Assembly: GCA_002331335.1 (NCBI GenBank)
Contig: DCZO01000016.1
Span: 113,302 to 177,301 of the forward strand
From: Nitrospira sp. UBA2082
Lineage (GTDB): Bacteria > Nitrospirota > Nitrospiria > Nitrospirales > Nitrospiraceae
Direction of reading: 5' to 3'
Length of the DNA stretch: 64,000 bases
Shown: positions 1 through 8,407 of the stretch, piece by piece
How positions within the stretch are numbered: the first letter of the stretch is position 1
Layout of the letters: each line of letters opens with the position of its first letter
The notes under the pieces: generated by a model
The model's input: the letters and a program-made list of their open reading frames with translations, nothing else
Database searches by the model: none
What the model was told of the DNA's origin: nothing
Position numbers and translations under genes: made by a program

Positions 1-1
1 G

Positions 2-142
2 ATTATCGGAGAAAAGTTTCTGGCGTTATCTCCCGGAGGGGGCGGAGATCCGTTGCAAGCCGGAGACACAATCCGCGATACTGAGTCCGGCTTGGACCTC
101 GAAGAATTGGTCAGCCAGTATGTGCACGGCAAGGTCAAGTAA
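2..142 (+). CDS. mlaD: MlaD-like phospholipid/hopanoid transport protein, C-terminal end (partial)
   Basis: An open frame enters from the left edge and stops at 140-142. The 46 visible residues contain IIGEKFLAL, a glycine-rich turn, then GDTI and LDLEELV, which match the end of the MCE domain of MlaD proteins. MlaD is the periplasmic substrate-binding ring anchored to an inner-membrane ABC transporter that moves lipids between the inner and outer membranes. The mlaC-like gene follows within about 55 bases, supporting the operon. The N-terminal anchor and most of the domain lie outside the window. Confidence 0.75.
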   Translation: MIGEKFLALSPGGGGDPLQAGDTIRDTESGLDLEELVSQYVHGKVK

Positions 143-196
143 TTCCGCGATGCCTGTGGGAGTGATATGATCGGTGCATTGCTTGAGGAGAAGGGC

Positions 197-859
197 ATGA
201 TGATGTCGATGGTGAAAAGCCGGACCGGCCAGTTGAAGAGGTTTCTGCGTCCGCACATGATTGTGACGATAGCGATCCTCGCTCTGTGGGTTGCCATGTC
301 GGCGGTATCCAGCTACGCGGGTGTTCCGACGGATGCCATGAAAGCGACGATCGATGAGGTGCTTCGCATCGTGCGCGACAATGAGCTGAAGCAGCCGAAC
401 AAAGCCGCGGAACGCCGGCAGATGCTGGAGCGGGTGGTGGAAGCCCGTTTCGATTATCAAGAAATGTCGCGCCGCGCGCTCGGCGCGCCGTGGAATACAT
501 TATCCGATCAGGAGAAACAAGAATTCGTCGGCCTGTTCCGGACGTTGCTCACGAATTCGTATGCGGACAAAATCGAAACGTACTCCGGTGAAGGCGTACA
601 GTATTTGAACGAGCGGACGGAAAAAGAATATGCGGAAGTCAGGACCAAGGTGCTGTCGGGCAAGACGGAGATCCCCCTCGATTATCGGTTGATCAACAAG
701 GTAAACGACTGGCGCGTGTACGACGTCGTGGTCGACGGGATCAGTCTCGTCAACAACTATCGCGGGCAATTCGCCAAAATCATCAAGTCGTCTTCCTACG
801 CCGATCTCGTCGAGCAGCTCAGAAAAAAATCTGAAAAGCTTAGGGCTCCCCAACCGTAG
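197..859 (+). CDS. mlaC: MlaC-type periplasmic lipid-binding protein
   Basis: About 220 residues. A hydrophobic signal segment (IVTIAILALWVAMSAV) is followed by the MlaC/Ttg2D domain: AERRQMLERVVEARFDYQEMSRRALG, then the WNTLSDQEKQEFVGLF block and a C-terminal DWRVYDVVVDGISLV strand motif. MlaC ferries lipids through the periplasm between the MlaFEDB complex and the outer membrane. I chose the ATG at 197 because GAGGAGAAGG sits just upstream; an in-frame ATG at 167 lacks such a site. It follows mlaD and precedes a BamA-like barrel. In hopanoid producers similar proteins are tied to hopanoid transport, but that role is inference here. Confidence 0.88.
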   Translation: MMMSMVKSRTGQLKRFLRPHMIVTIAILALWVAMSAVSSYAGVPTDAMKATIDEVLRIVRDNELKQPNKAAERRQMLERVVEARFDYQEMSRRALGAPWNTLSDQEKQEFVGLFRTLLTNSYADKIETYSGEGVQYLNERTEKEYAEVRTKVLSGKTEIPLDYRLINKVNDWRVYDVVVDGISLVNNYRGQFAKIIKSSSYADLVEQLRKKSEKLRAPQP

Positions 860-870
860 TCGACGAGATC

Positions 871-2079
871 ATGAAGCCTGTGGTGCGTAGCTTTGCGATC
901 AGCGTCGCCGTCGTGCTCGTGGGAACGCTCTTGTTCCCGATGCCTGACCGAGTTCAGGCCGATACTCAGTATTTCCCCATCCCAGCAATCAGCACCAGCC
1001 GGAATGACGGCAGCGATTTCGGACTCATTGTGCCCGCGCTGATGACAGGACCGGATGGGGACCTCAAGTACTTGGTTGCCCCGATGGTGGTGTACAACAC
1101 GATCGTCGGCACTCGGGGAACCGTCAATCTGTTCCGTTACGAGCCGGGAGGAAAGGAACTCCGAGGTATTGCGTCATGGACCGAGCGGATCGAGCGCAAA
1201 TTCATGTTGAGTTATGTGGATCCTGGGCTCAGTAACGGACGGTATAGCATTGGGTTCAGTGCCATGCATTTTAAAAATGCCACGGTACGATTTTTTGGCC
1301 TCGGGCCGACTACGGACAAGGATGACGAGACGAACTATACGGCTTCCGAGACCAGAGCCAACTGGAAGTTCGGAATTTACCTCAATGAGGTGACACAGAT
1401 CGCGGTCAGCCAGCGGTTCAGGCATATGCAGGCGATCCAGCAGGGGGCCACGGACCTCGACTTTACCGGGGACATGTTCCCGAATGTGTCGGGGGTCGAC
1501 GGCGCGACGATTCTCGGGGAGCGGATCAGCTTCCATTATGATACGCGCAATAATCTGGTGACGCCGACCGATGGGATGGCGGTCACGGCCTATGCCGAAA
1601 TCAACCATAACTTCCGTCGGGGTGCGGAGCCGATGTATTCCCGATATGGGCTCGAAGTGAAGAAGATGTTCGCCAGCGAGTCCAAACGGGCGATTCTGGT
1701 GATCCGTGGAGATCTGCAAGCCACGCTTGGCACAGATGTCCCGTTTTATGAGTTAAGTTCGCTAGGCGGCCAGAACAATCTTCGCGGCTTTGGTGTAGAC
1801 CGATACATCGATAAGCAATTGATTGCGTTCAGCGTTGAAGAGCGGATTCATATCTTGCGGGCCCGTCTTGCCGGAGTCATGGCGGATTTTGAGCTTGCGC
1901 CGTTCCTCGATACCGGACAGGTGTTCAACTCGTTCAAGAATGTGAGCTTTAAAGACTATCGCATCACTCCGGGCGTCGGGTTTCGGGGGATCATCCGGCC
2001 TAACGTGGTGGGGCGGATTGATTATGGGTTCAGCAAGGAAGGCGGAGTCATTTTTGCCGGTCTCGACTTCCCGTATTAG
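871..2079 (+). CDS. BamA/TamA-family outer-membrane beta-barrel protein
   Basis: 402 residues: a signal peptide (AISVAVVLVGTLLFP, cleavage near QADTQ) followed by a barrel rich in alternating strands. The C-terminal half has bacterial surface antigen features: a LGGQNNLRGFGVDRY block resembling the conserved VRGF-type motif of Omp85 proteins, FELAPFLDTGQVF, and a final aromatic strand ending in Tyr. No POTRA repeats are evident, so this is a short barrel-only member, not BamA itself. It starts 11 bases after mlaC and may be the outer-membrane partner of the Mla-like system (inference). Confidence 0.78.
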   Translation: MKPVVRSFAISVAVVLVGTLLFPMPDRVQADTQYFPIPAISTSRNDGSDFGLIVPALMTGPDGDLKYLVAPMVVYNTIVGTRGTVNLFRYEPGGKELRGIASWTERIERKFMLSYVDPGLSNGRYSIGFSAMHFKNATVRFFGLGPTTDKDDETNYTASETRANWKFGIYLNEVTQIAVSQRFRHMQAIQQGATDLDFTGDMFPNVSGVDGATILGERISFHYDTRNNLVTPTDGMAVTAYAEINHNFRRGAEPMYSRYGLEVKKMFASESKRAILVIRGDLQATLGTDVPFYELSSLGGQNNLRGFGVDRYIDKQLIAFSVEERIHILRARLAGVMADFELAPFLDTGQVFNSFKNVSFKDYRITPGVGFRGIIRPNVVGRIDYGFSKEGGVIFAGLDFPY

Positions 2080-2257
2080 GTCAGGAAGAAAGGCCATGCT
2101 CCGCCGTCGACCCGTGCCAAACTCTTGACATGGTGGAATGGTTGTGTGAGACTCAGATCCGAATATTCATTTCATCACGTGCCTGCGTAGGTGTTTCCTC
2201 TCGACACTCGTTCTTCATGCAACGCCCGAGTGATCAGATAACGAAGGAGAGTATGTT

Positions 2258-4204
2258 ATGTCGATCCTGAAAAGCATCCACACCCCGGCCGACTTGAAGC
2301 GCGTATCCCCTGAGCGGTTTCCGGCGTTGTCTCAGGAGATTCGTGAACAAATCATCAGCGCGGTCTCTGCGGTCGGCGGGCATCTCGCTTCGAACCTCGG
2401 TGTGGTGGAGCTGACGGTCGCGCTGCACTACCTGTTGGATACCCCTACGGATAAGATCGTCTGGGACACCAGCAACCAGAGCTATGCCCACAAGCTGCTC
2501 ACCGGTAGACGGGAGCAATTCCATACCCTTCGGCAATTCGGCGGATTGAGCGGGTTTTGCAAGCGGGAGGAGAGCGACTACGATACGTTCAACGCCGGGC
2601 ATGCCGGCACCGGAGTGTCCGCCGCGTTTGGGATGGTCGAGGCGCGGGAACAGTTGAGCCAGAAACACAAGGTCGTCTGCGTCGTCGGTGACGGGGCGAT
2701 GACGGCGGGGATGACGCTCGAGGGACTTCACCATGCCGGGGGATTGGGCAAGGACTTTCTGGTGATCTTGAACGACAACCAGATGTCCATCTCCAAGAAC
2801 GTGGGTGCGATCTCAGCCTATCTGAGCCGGACGATCACGGGCGAGTTCTATGGCCGGGTGCGTGAAGAGACCGGTCAATTATTGGGCAAGATTCCGCACA
2901 TCGGGTCCGATATTCAAAAGCTGGCGCGCCGGGCCGAGGAGTTGGCCAAGGGCGCGATTCTGCCCGGCTTGCTCTTTGAGGAGCTGGGATTCCAATACAG
3001 CGGTCCGATTGACGGCCACAACTTCGAGCATCTCCTTCCGACTATCGAAAATGTGCTGAAGATGAAGGGGCCAGTGCTGCTCCATGTCATTACGAAGAAG
3101 GGACTCGGCTACGAACCGGCGATGAAGAATCCGGTCTGGTTCCATGCCTGCCCGCCCTTTGTACGCGAAACCGGCGCTCCAGCTAAGAAGGCGGCGCGGC
3201 CTTCGTACACGGCGGTTGCGATGGATGCGCTGGTCAAACTGGCCCGCGAAGACAAGCGAATCGTGGCCATCACGGCGGCAATGTGCGAGGGAACGGGGCT
3301 GACCGCCTTCGAGAAGGAATTTCCGGACCGCCTCTATGATGTCGGCATTGCCGAGCAGCATGCGGTGACGTTCGCGGCCGGATTGGCCACACAGGGGGTC
3401 AAGCCGGTCGTCGCCATGTACGCGACGTTTCTCCAGCGCGCCTACGATCAAGTCGTGCATGATGTGGCGACGCAAAATCTCCCGGTCAGGTTTTTTATCG
3501 ACCGTGGCGGACTCGTTGCCGAAGATGGAACCACGCATCACGGCGCGTTTGATTATGCCTATCTTCGCCATGTCCCCAATATGGTCGTCATGGCTCCCAA
3601 AGATGAAAACGAATTGCAACACATGGTGAAGACGTCTGTGCAGTACGATGGTCCGATATCTCTCCGGTACCCGCGGGGCGTCAGTCTTGGTGTGAAAATG
3701 GACGAGGCTCCACAGGCCTTGCCGATCGGCAAGGGGGAGTTGCTGAAAGACGGGACGGACGTGGCCATCATCGCCATCGGGGTGTCGGTATGGCAGGCCC
3801 ATCAGGCTGCGGAGCGGCTCAGCCAGGAAGGCGTGTCCACCGCCGTGGTGAACGCCCGCTTTGCCAAGCCACTGGATCAGGAACTCATCACGAGTGTGGC
3901 GAAACGGGTCCGCTACGTCGTCACAGTCGAAGAAGGGTGCCGAATGGGCGGGTTCGGGTCCGCGGTGCTTGAATCCCTTTCCGAGGCCGGCATCAGCGGG
4001 GTGATGACAAAAGTGCTGGGCCTGCCGGATTGGTATATCGAGCAGGGCCCACAAGATTTGCTGCGCGAACGGTACGGACTGACGGCCGAGGGGATTTATC
4101 AGAGCGTGAAGGAGCTCATCGGCAGCGCGCCGGCCACGAACGACCGGTTCACCGGTGTGGCAGCAGCAGGCCATCTCCCGCACGGAGATGAGCAGGGAAG
4201 CTGA
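2258..4204 (+). CDS. dxs: 1-deoxy-D-xylulose-5-phosphate synthase
   Basis: 648 residues, normal length for DXS. It condenses pyruvate and glyceraldehyde 3-phosphate to DXP, the first step of the MEP isoprenoid pathway, using thiamine diphosphate. Visible: VVGDGAMTAGM with the downstream NDNQMSIS (ThDP/Mg site), GIAEQHAV in the transketolase pyrimidine domain, and the C-terminal VVTVEEGCRMGGFGS domain. The segment usually reading DVGHQ reads DTSNQ here, so the His of that motif is replaced by Asn (see findings). AAGGAG lies upstream of the ATG. ispG follows directly, so two pathway steps are linked. Confidence 0.95.
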   Translation: MSILKSIHTPADLKRVSPERFPALSQEIREQIISAVSAVGGHLASNLGVVELTVALHYLLDTPTDKIVWDTSNQSYAHKLLTGRREQFHTLRQFGGLSGFCKREESDYDTFNAGHAGTGVSAAFGMVEAREQLSQKHKVVCVVGDGAMTAGMTLEGLHHAGGLGKDFLVILNDNQMSISKNVGAISAYLSRTITGEFYGRVREETGQLLGKIPHIGSDIQKLARRAEELAKGAILPGLLFEELGFQYSGPIDGHNFEHLLPTIENVLKMKGPVLLHVITKKGLGYEPAMKNPVWFHACPPFVRETGAPAKKAARPSYTAVAMDALVKLAREDKRIVAITAAMCEGTGLTAFEKEFPDRLYDVGIAEQHAVTFAAGLATQGVKPVVAMYATFLQRAYDQVVHDVATQNLPVRFFIDRGGLVAEDGTTHHGAFDYAYLRHVPNMVVMAPKDENELQHMVKTSVQYDGPISLRYPRGVSLGVKMDEAPQALPIGKGELLKDGTDVAIIAIGVSVWQAHQAAERLSQEGVSTAVVNARFAKPLDQELITSVAKRVRYVVTVEEGCRMGGFGSAVLESLSEAGISGVMTKVLGLPDWYIEQGPQDLLRERYGLTAEGIYQSVKELIGSAPATNDRFTGVAAAGHLPHGDEQGS

Positions 4205-4217
4205 ACGCGAACCGCCC

Positions 4218-5402
4218 ATGCACATTACCAGGCGCAAGACTCGGCAAATCCAGGTCGGCAAGGTCAAGATCGGTGGCGACGCCCCGGTGTCGGTCCAGTC
4301 GATGTGCTCGACCGATACGCGCGATGTAGCCAAGACCGTCGAGCAAATCACACAGCTCGAAACCGCCGGATGCGAACTCATCCGCGTGGCCGTGCCGGAC
4401 GAAGAAGCGGCGGCCGCCCTTCCGAAGATCAAAGCCGCAATGACGGTGCCGTTGATCGCGGACATCCATTTCGATCATCGTCTCGCATTGCAGGCCGCAA
4501 AGATCGTCGACTGCGTCCGTATCAATCCAGGCAACATCGGCGCCTGGTGGAAAGTTGAAGAAGTCATCAAGGCGGTCAACGACAACGGGATTCCGATCCG
4601 TGTCGGGGTGAACGGCGGATCGCTCGAACGGCCCTTGCTGGAGAAATACGGCTGGCCCTCCCCCGAAGCCTTGGCCGAATCGGCGTTAAACGCGGTCCAT
4701 TCGCTCGAGGATGTCGGTTTCACCAATATGAAGGTGTCGCTCAAGGCTTCCGACGTCCACCACGCGATCGATGCCTACTATCTTTTTGCCATGCAGTCGA
4801 ACTATCCGTTGCACATCGGCATCACCGAAGCCGGCACGGCGATGACCGGCGCAGTGAAGTCGGCCATGGGCCTTGGATATCTTCTCTCGCAGGGCATCGG
4901 GGATACGTTGCGAGTGTCACTTGCCGCCGATCCGGTCGAAGAAGTGAAGGTCGGCTACGAGATTCTGAAGTCACTTGAGCTGCGCCACCGCGGGATCAAC
5001 GTGATTGCCTGTCCGACTTGCGGACGAGTTGAGATCGACGTGGTCCGCATGGCGAACGAACTGGAACAGAAGCTGGGCCACATCAAGACGCCGTTGAACG
5101 TGTCGGTGCTCGGCTGTGTCGTCAACGGGATCGGCGAGGGGAAGGAAGCCGACATCGGCATCGCCGGTGGAGAGGGCAAGGGCATCCTGTTCAAAAAGGG
5201 CAAGCTTGTCCGAAAAGTCCCGATGGAAGAATTGATGGACACACTGATTGTGGAAGTCGAGCAACTCGCAAAGGAAAAAGAAGCCGAAGGAAACGGAGAA
5301 GTGGTGGCGTCTGCGGATACGAATGGTTGGGAATCACTTGCCCCGCAATCTGATCGTCCTTCGACCCTCGGAAAAGAAATCCCAGTATTGCCCCACCGAT
5401 AA
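4218..5402 (+). CDS. ispG: 4-hydroxy-3-methylbut-2-enyl diphosphate synthase (GcpE)
   Basis: About 394 residues from the ATG at 4218, 13 bases after the dxs stop; an in-frame ATG at 4188 would overlap dxs. IspG reduces MEcPP to HMBPP with a [4Fe-4S] cluster. The N-terminal TIM-barrel part shows PVSVQSMCSTDTRD, LIRVAVPDEEAA, DIHFDHRLA and RINPGNIG. The C-terminal cluster domain shows CPTCGR and VLGCVVNGIGEG, giving the three cluster cysteines. The last 50 residues are a charged tail. The dxs-ispG order suggests one transcript feeding the hopanoid/quinone side-chain supply. Confidence 0.95.
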   Translation: MHITRRKTRQIQVGKVKIGGDAPVSVQSMCSTDTRDVAKTVEQITQLETAGCELIRVAVPDEEAAAALPKIKAAMTVPLIADIHFDHRLALQAAKIVDCVRINPGNIGAWWKVEEVIKAVNDNGIPIRVGVNGGSLERPLLEKYGWPSPEALAESALNAVHSLEDVGFTNMKVSLKASDVHHAIDAYYLFAMQSNYPLHIGITEAGTAMTGAVKSAMGLGYLLSQGIGDTLRVSLAADPVEEVKVGYEILKSLELRHRGINVIACPTCGRVEIDVVRMANELEQKLGHIKTPLNVSVLGCVVNGIGEGKEADIGIAGGEGKGILFKKGKLVRKVPMEELMDTLIVEVEQLAKEKEAEGNGEVVASADTNGWESLAPQSDRPSTLGKEIPVLPHR

Positions 5403-5481
5403 GCGCGTGCCGAGCGACATCTTTCCAACGGTTTGAGTTCACTCCCCGGTACGTTTCCCCCGCGAAACGATTGACGCGCTC

Positions 5482-6855
5482 ATGCGGGTCATGTATCTGT
5501 GCCCTCACGCCATGGAATCGAAACCCGTGCTCCAATGGATAAATGAGTTCGTGAGGTCTGCCCTTTTTGGGCGCCTGGTAAGAATCGGCCTCGCCGTTGC
5601 CGCATTGGTGCATGGCTACATCATCTCTTTCGGGCGGTCATTTCACTTTCGGGATATCGATATCCATCGCGAGATCGGGCGGCGGTTTCTCACCGGCGAT
5701 TATCTCTACGCCAACGACTATTGCTACATGTATTTGCCGACCACCGGGATTTACTTCGCACCCCTGCTGATTCTGGAAAGAAACCCAAGCCTGGCTCTGC
5801 GCTACGCTGTCGCCATCGGATGCTTGGTCCTTACGACCATGCTGTTCCACCGAATGCTGTGTGGCACCTCGGATTCGAGAAGTGGGAGCCGGCTCTTGGT
5901 GGGGGTGGGCGCAGGCGTATTGACATTGCAATTTATCTTGAACGATCTCGATGACGGCGGCCCGCATCTCATTCTGCTCGGCATTCTGACCGGCGGGATC
6001 TATGCGATATGGGCGGGGAGAGACCGGCTCGGCGCGGCCTTGATTGGGCTGGGGATTGTACTCAAGATTACCCCGGGGCTCTTCATCCTGTTGTTTCTCT
6101 GGAAACGGCAGTGGCGGCTGGCTTCATACACGGTACTGGCGACGGTGCTCTGGATCATCTTGCCGATCCTGTACATGGGGCCTGCGAGTTGGTGGGATCA
6201 TCACCTGGAATGGACGAACAATGCGGTCTTGTCCGTGCTTGACCGTCAGCGAGAGGGCCGGCAAGAAAATGAGTTGCAAAAGGCCAATCTCTCGCTTCGG
6301 CACACGATGCTGCGATACCTCGTGACGTATCCGAAGACCCATCGGCTTCGGCAAGTAGACCGCGCCTACACACCGGTGCTGGATCTGCCGCCGCCGGTCG
6401 CCAACGCGATTGTCGGGGTGGCCGCGCTTGGCCTGCTCGTTCTGTTCGCGCGATCCAGTGGACGTGTGTTTCAAGGGCCCGGAGATCCCTTGTGGGCACG
6501 GGATTGCGCGGGGACCTTGATGTTGGCCCTCTTTCTCTCTCCCATCACCTGGGATCAGCATCTGGTGTGGATGATTCCGGCGGCGGTGGTCGTCGTGGCC
6601 GCCGCGGCCCGGTTGTCAGGCAGCTTAGGCCGCATGGGCTATGCCATGTTGGCTGTCTATACTATCCTCGCGATCGTGCTGAATTACGAAGTGGTGGGCT
6701 CGGCCCGATGGGAAGCGTTGAAGAGCTTTCATCACCTCGGGATCGCCATGCTGATCCTGTACGGACTTCTGCTCAGGAGCAACGGCATCGTGTTGCACCA
6801 CCAGCCGTCGATTGGAAACGGGCAACCTGGAGCCTCAGGCCTGGTCAGTGGGTAA
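5482..6855 (+). CDS. GT87-like polytopic membrane glycosyltransferase
   Basis: 457 residues with around ten hydrophobic segments. The first loop carries FRDIDIHREIGRRFLTGDYLY and a following YLPTTGIYFAPL, the pattern of GT-C fold polyprenol-phosphate-mannose-dependent alpha-mannosyltransferases (GT87, DUF2029); the acidic pair in DIDIH is the likely catalytic site. Further support: LKITPGLFILLFLWKRQWR, typical of the family. The start is uncertain: ATG at 5482, 5491 or 5512 are possible and none has a clear ribosome site. Acceptor and sugar are unknown. Confidence 0.75.
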   Translation: MRVMYLCPHAMESKPVLQWINEFVRSALFGRLVRIGLAVAALVHGYIISFGRSFHFRDIDIHREIGRRFLTGDYLYANDYCYMYLPTTGIYFAPLLILERNPSLALRYAVAIGCLVLTTMLFHRMLCGTSDSRSGSRLLVGVGAGVLTLQFILNDLDDGGPHLILLGILTGGIYAIWAGRDRLGAALIGLGIVLKITPGLFILLFLWKRQWRLASYTVLATVLWIILPILYMGPASWWDHHLEWTNNAVLSVLDRQREGRQENELQKANLSLRHTMLRYLVTYPKTHRLRQVDRAYTPVLDLPPPVANAIVGVAALGLLVLFARSSGRVFQGPGDPLWARDCAGTLMLALFLSPITWDQHLVWMIPAAVVVVAAAARLSGSLGRMGYAMLAVYTILAIVLNYEVVGSARWEALKSFHHLGIAMLILYGLLLRSNGIVLHHQPSIGNGQPGASGLVSG

Positions 6856-6877
6856 TGTGCCACCGCGCGTGTTCAGG

Positions 6878-6907
6878 TTGAGTTCGCAAAAAGGAACCGA
6901 CTATAAT
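6878..6907 (+). promoter_or_regulatory. Housekeeping promoter of tRNA-Cys
   Basis: TTGAGT at 6878-6883 and a perfect TATAAT at 6902-6907 are separated by 18 bases. The mature tRNA begins 13 bases after the -10 box, a normal spacing for a tRNA promoter. Confidence 0.75.
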
Positions 6908-6919
6908 GCCGCTCCCTGA

Positions 6920-6994
6920 GGCGCCGTACCCAAGTGGTAAGGGAGCAGTCTGCAAAACTGCGATGCGGCGGTTCGAACCCGCCCGGCGCCTCCA
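6920..6994 (+). tRNA. tRNA-Cys (GCA), CCA encoded
   Basis: Acceptor GGCGCCG at 6920-6926 pairs with CGGCGCC at 6984-6990. The anticodon loop reads CTGCAAA, giving anticodon GCA. The T arm GGCGG-TTCGAAC-CCGCC is intact, discriminator U73 at 6991 is the expected cysteine identity base, and CCA (6992-6994) is encoded. A structured repeat begins directly after it. Confidence 0.95.
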
Positions 6995-7080
6995 AACCAA
7001 CCTTCGGTTGACCCGACGACTAATTATCGCCTTATCGTAATAATCGTCGTCGGATAAACCCCTCCAGTGTTTTACATTTC
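6995..7080 (+). repeat. tRNA-linked stem-loop repeat, copy A
   Basis: Directly after the tRNA-Cys CCA comes a short CAAC-cTTCG-GTTG hairpin, then an 8-bp stem CCGACGAC (7013-7020) with GTCGTCGG (7046-7053) and an inner ATTAT/ATAAT pairing. The stem is followed by a tail beginning GGATAAACCCCTCCAGTG. Copies B (7167) and C (25650) have a different stem sequence but the same layout and tail. See findings. Confidence 0.7.
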
Positions 7081-7166
7081 TCCTTGGCTCGTTCCGCCGC
7101 GTTCGATCAAATCGCGGCGGATAGGTACTTTGCCTCCAGTAGGCTCTAATTCCCCACTTGTGCGTG

Positions 7167-7235
7167 CCGTCGGCTCATCGGGCATAGCCCCTCTTCATAA
7201 TTGCCGACGGATAAACACCACCAATATCTCTTGTT
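7167..7235 (+). repeat. tRNA-linked stem-loop repeat, copy B
   Basis: Stem CCGTCGGC (7167-7174) with GCCGACGG (7203-7210), an inner GGGC/GCCC hairpin, then the tail GGATAAACACCACCAATATC. It lies about 155 bases downstream of copy A with no tRNA directly before it. The tail differs from copy C at only a few positions. The rest of 6995-7492 holds no gene that I can support. Confidence 0.7.
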
Positions 7236-7492
7236 CCTTCAGTTAACCTGCGTGATATCGATTCTTCTATCGTGCTGGGCCGCGAGAACTCGTGTCTAAG
7301 ACTTGATAGCTTGATCGTCTAAGCCCGGATAAGGGGTTGGTGATGACTCTGTTGGTTGGGGGGCGGGCATTCAATCTGGACTGCGACCAGCCTTAACGCT
7401 CCTTTGCGTTTGTGAGGGGCAGATGCGGGGACTGTGCTTGACAAGAATAGGGTTCGGTAGATAATCGTGTGGAGGCAATACGAGGAATAGAG

Positions 7493-7717
7493 ATGAGGAC
7501 CGTCGGTCATCGCCAAGAGCAGCCAGTTCACTTGCACGCGAGCGGCAGGGAATTGGCCGAAGGCGCGCGGTTTAGCGAAGCCATCGGCCGCCTCAGCCGA
7601 CTGTGCTTTATCCCCAAAGGCGTTACCCGTTTCAAAACCCACGATGAAGCCAATCGTCATTGGGATTTCTGGCTTGCCAAGGGAATGGCCGCTCTTGCCT
7701 CGACTCGAATCCAATGA
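7493..7717 (+). CDS. Small protein paired with a nucleotidyltransferase, possible antitoxin
   Basis: 74 residues from the ATG at 7493, preceded by CGAGGAAT; a GTG at 7469 is an alternative start. I do not recognise a named domain. The sequence is charged, with ARFSEAIGRLSRL and a C-terminal HDEANRHWDFWLAKGMA helix-like block. Its stop overlaps the next start as ATGA, so the two proteins are translationally coupled, as in two-gene toxin-antitoxin modules. Function as an antitoxin is inference from that arrangement. Confidence 0.6.
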   Translation: MRTVGHRQEQPVHLHASGRELAEGARFSEAIGRLSRLCFIPKGVTRFKTHDEANRHWDFWLAKGMAALASTRIQ

Positions 7718-8211
7718 CCGAGTATAGCCGTCCCGCCACTCTCGATGATCTGAAACTCCTGCTTCGGTCGCTCAATTCGCATAGCGTCGAGTATTTCTTG
7801 GTCGGCGGCTACGCGTTGGCCGCGCATGGGTATCCTCGTGCTACCGCCGATATCGATGTCGTTGTGCCAGCTACGAGACAAGCCGGTAGGAAGATCAAGG
7901 ATGCCTTGATGGTGCTGCCAGACCAAGCGGCGAAGGAAATCGCCGTTGAGTGGTTCGAGGAGGGCGAGAACATTCGCGTGGCGGACGCCTTTGTGATCGA
8001 CCTGTTGTTGACGGCAAACGGACAGACTTACGAAATGTTGAGCCGCTATGCCGAGGTCATTGATCTGGACGGTATTCCGGTCAGAACAGTGACCCTCGAA
8101 GGGTTACTGTTGACCAAGCAGACCATGCGAGAGAAAGACGCAGGGGATCGACTCGTCATCGAACGGGCATTAGCGTTTTTGCGAGATACGAGGAAGAAAG
8201 ATAGCCGATAG
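7714..8211 (+). CDS. Nucleotidyltransferase-fold protein, AbiEii/DUF6036-like, possible toxin
   Basis: 165 residues. VEYFLVGGYALAAHGYPRAT followed by ADIDVVV gives the GG...R.T.DID pattern of the minimal nucleotidyltransferase fold. The C-terminal half (LEGLLLTKQTMREKDAGDR) matches the usual tail of these proteins. Family members include type IV and tRNA-modifying toxins as well as proteins of unknown role. The ATG at 7714 overlaps the upstream stop (ATGA). The pair sits shortly downstream of tRNA-Cys without an integrase. No active-site residue appears missing. Confidence 0.75.
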   Translation: MTEYSRPATLDDLKLLLRSLNSHSVEYFLVGGYALAAHGYPRATADIDVVVPATRQAGRKIKDALMVLPDQAAKEIAVEWFEEGENIRVADAFVIDLLLTANGQTYEMLSRYAEVIDLDGIPVRTVTLEGLLLTKQTMREKDAGDRLVIERALAFLRDTRKKDSR

Positions 8212-8407
8212 GTACGGTAGAATACGAGGCCCCTGGCGGACGGGGTTTCTTGAGTGAGACCTGATGGTCTTTCACGTTTGTTGTGCATGACAGCAAGAAA
8301 ATTGACGCCTGTCCATGGTAGATGCTAGAATCCAATCGCCGTTAAGCGTCTAGTCCGGCGGTGGTTCGCCGCCGTTACCACTACAGACTGAGCAGAAGGA
8401 GAGCGGA

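Noticed and set aside
2879..4465. 528-residue open frame on the minus strand across dxs and ispG
   Set aside because: It is antisense to two well-supported genes, has no ribosome site and shows the His/Arg-rich composition of a high-GC shadow frame.
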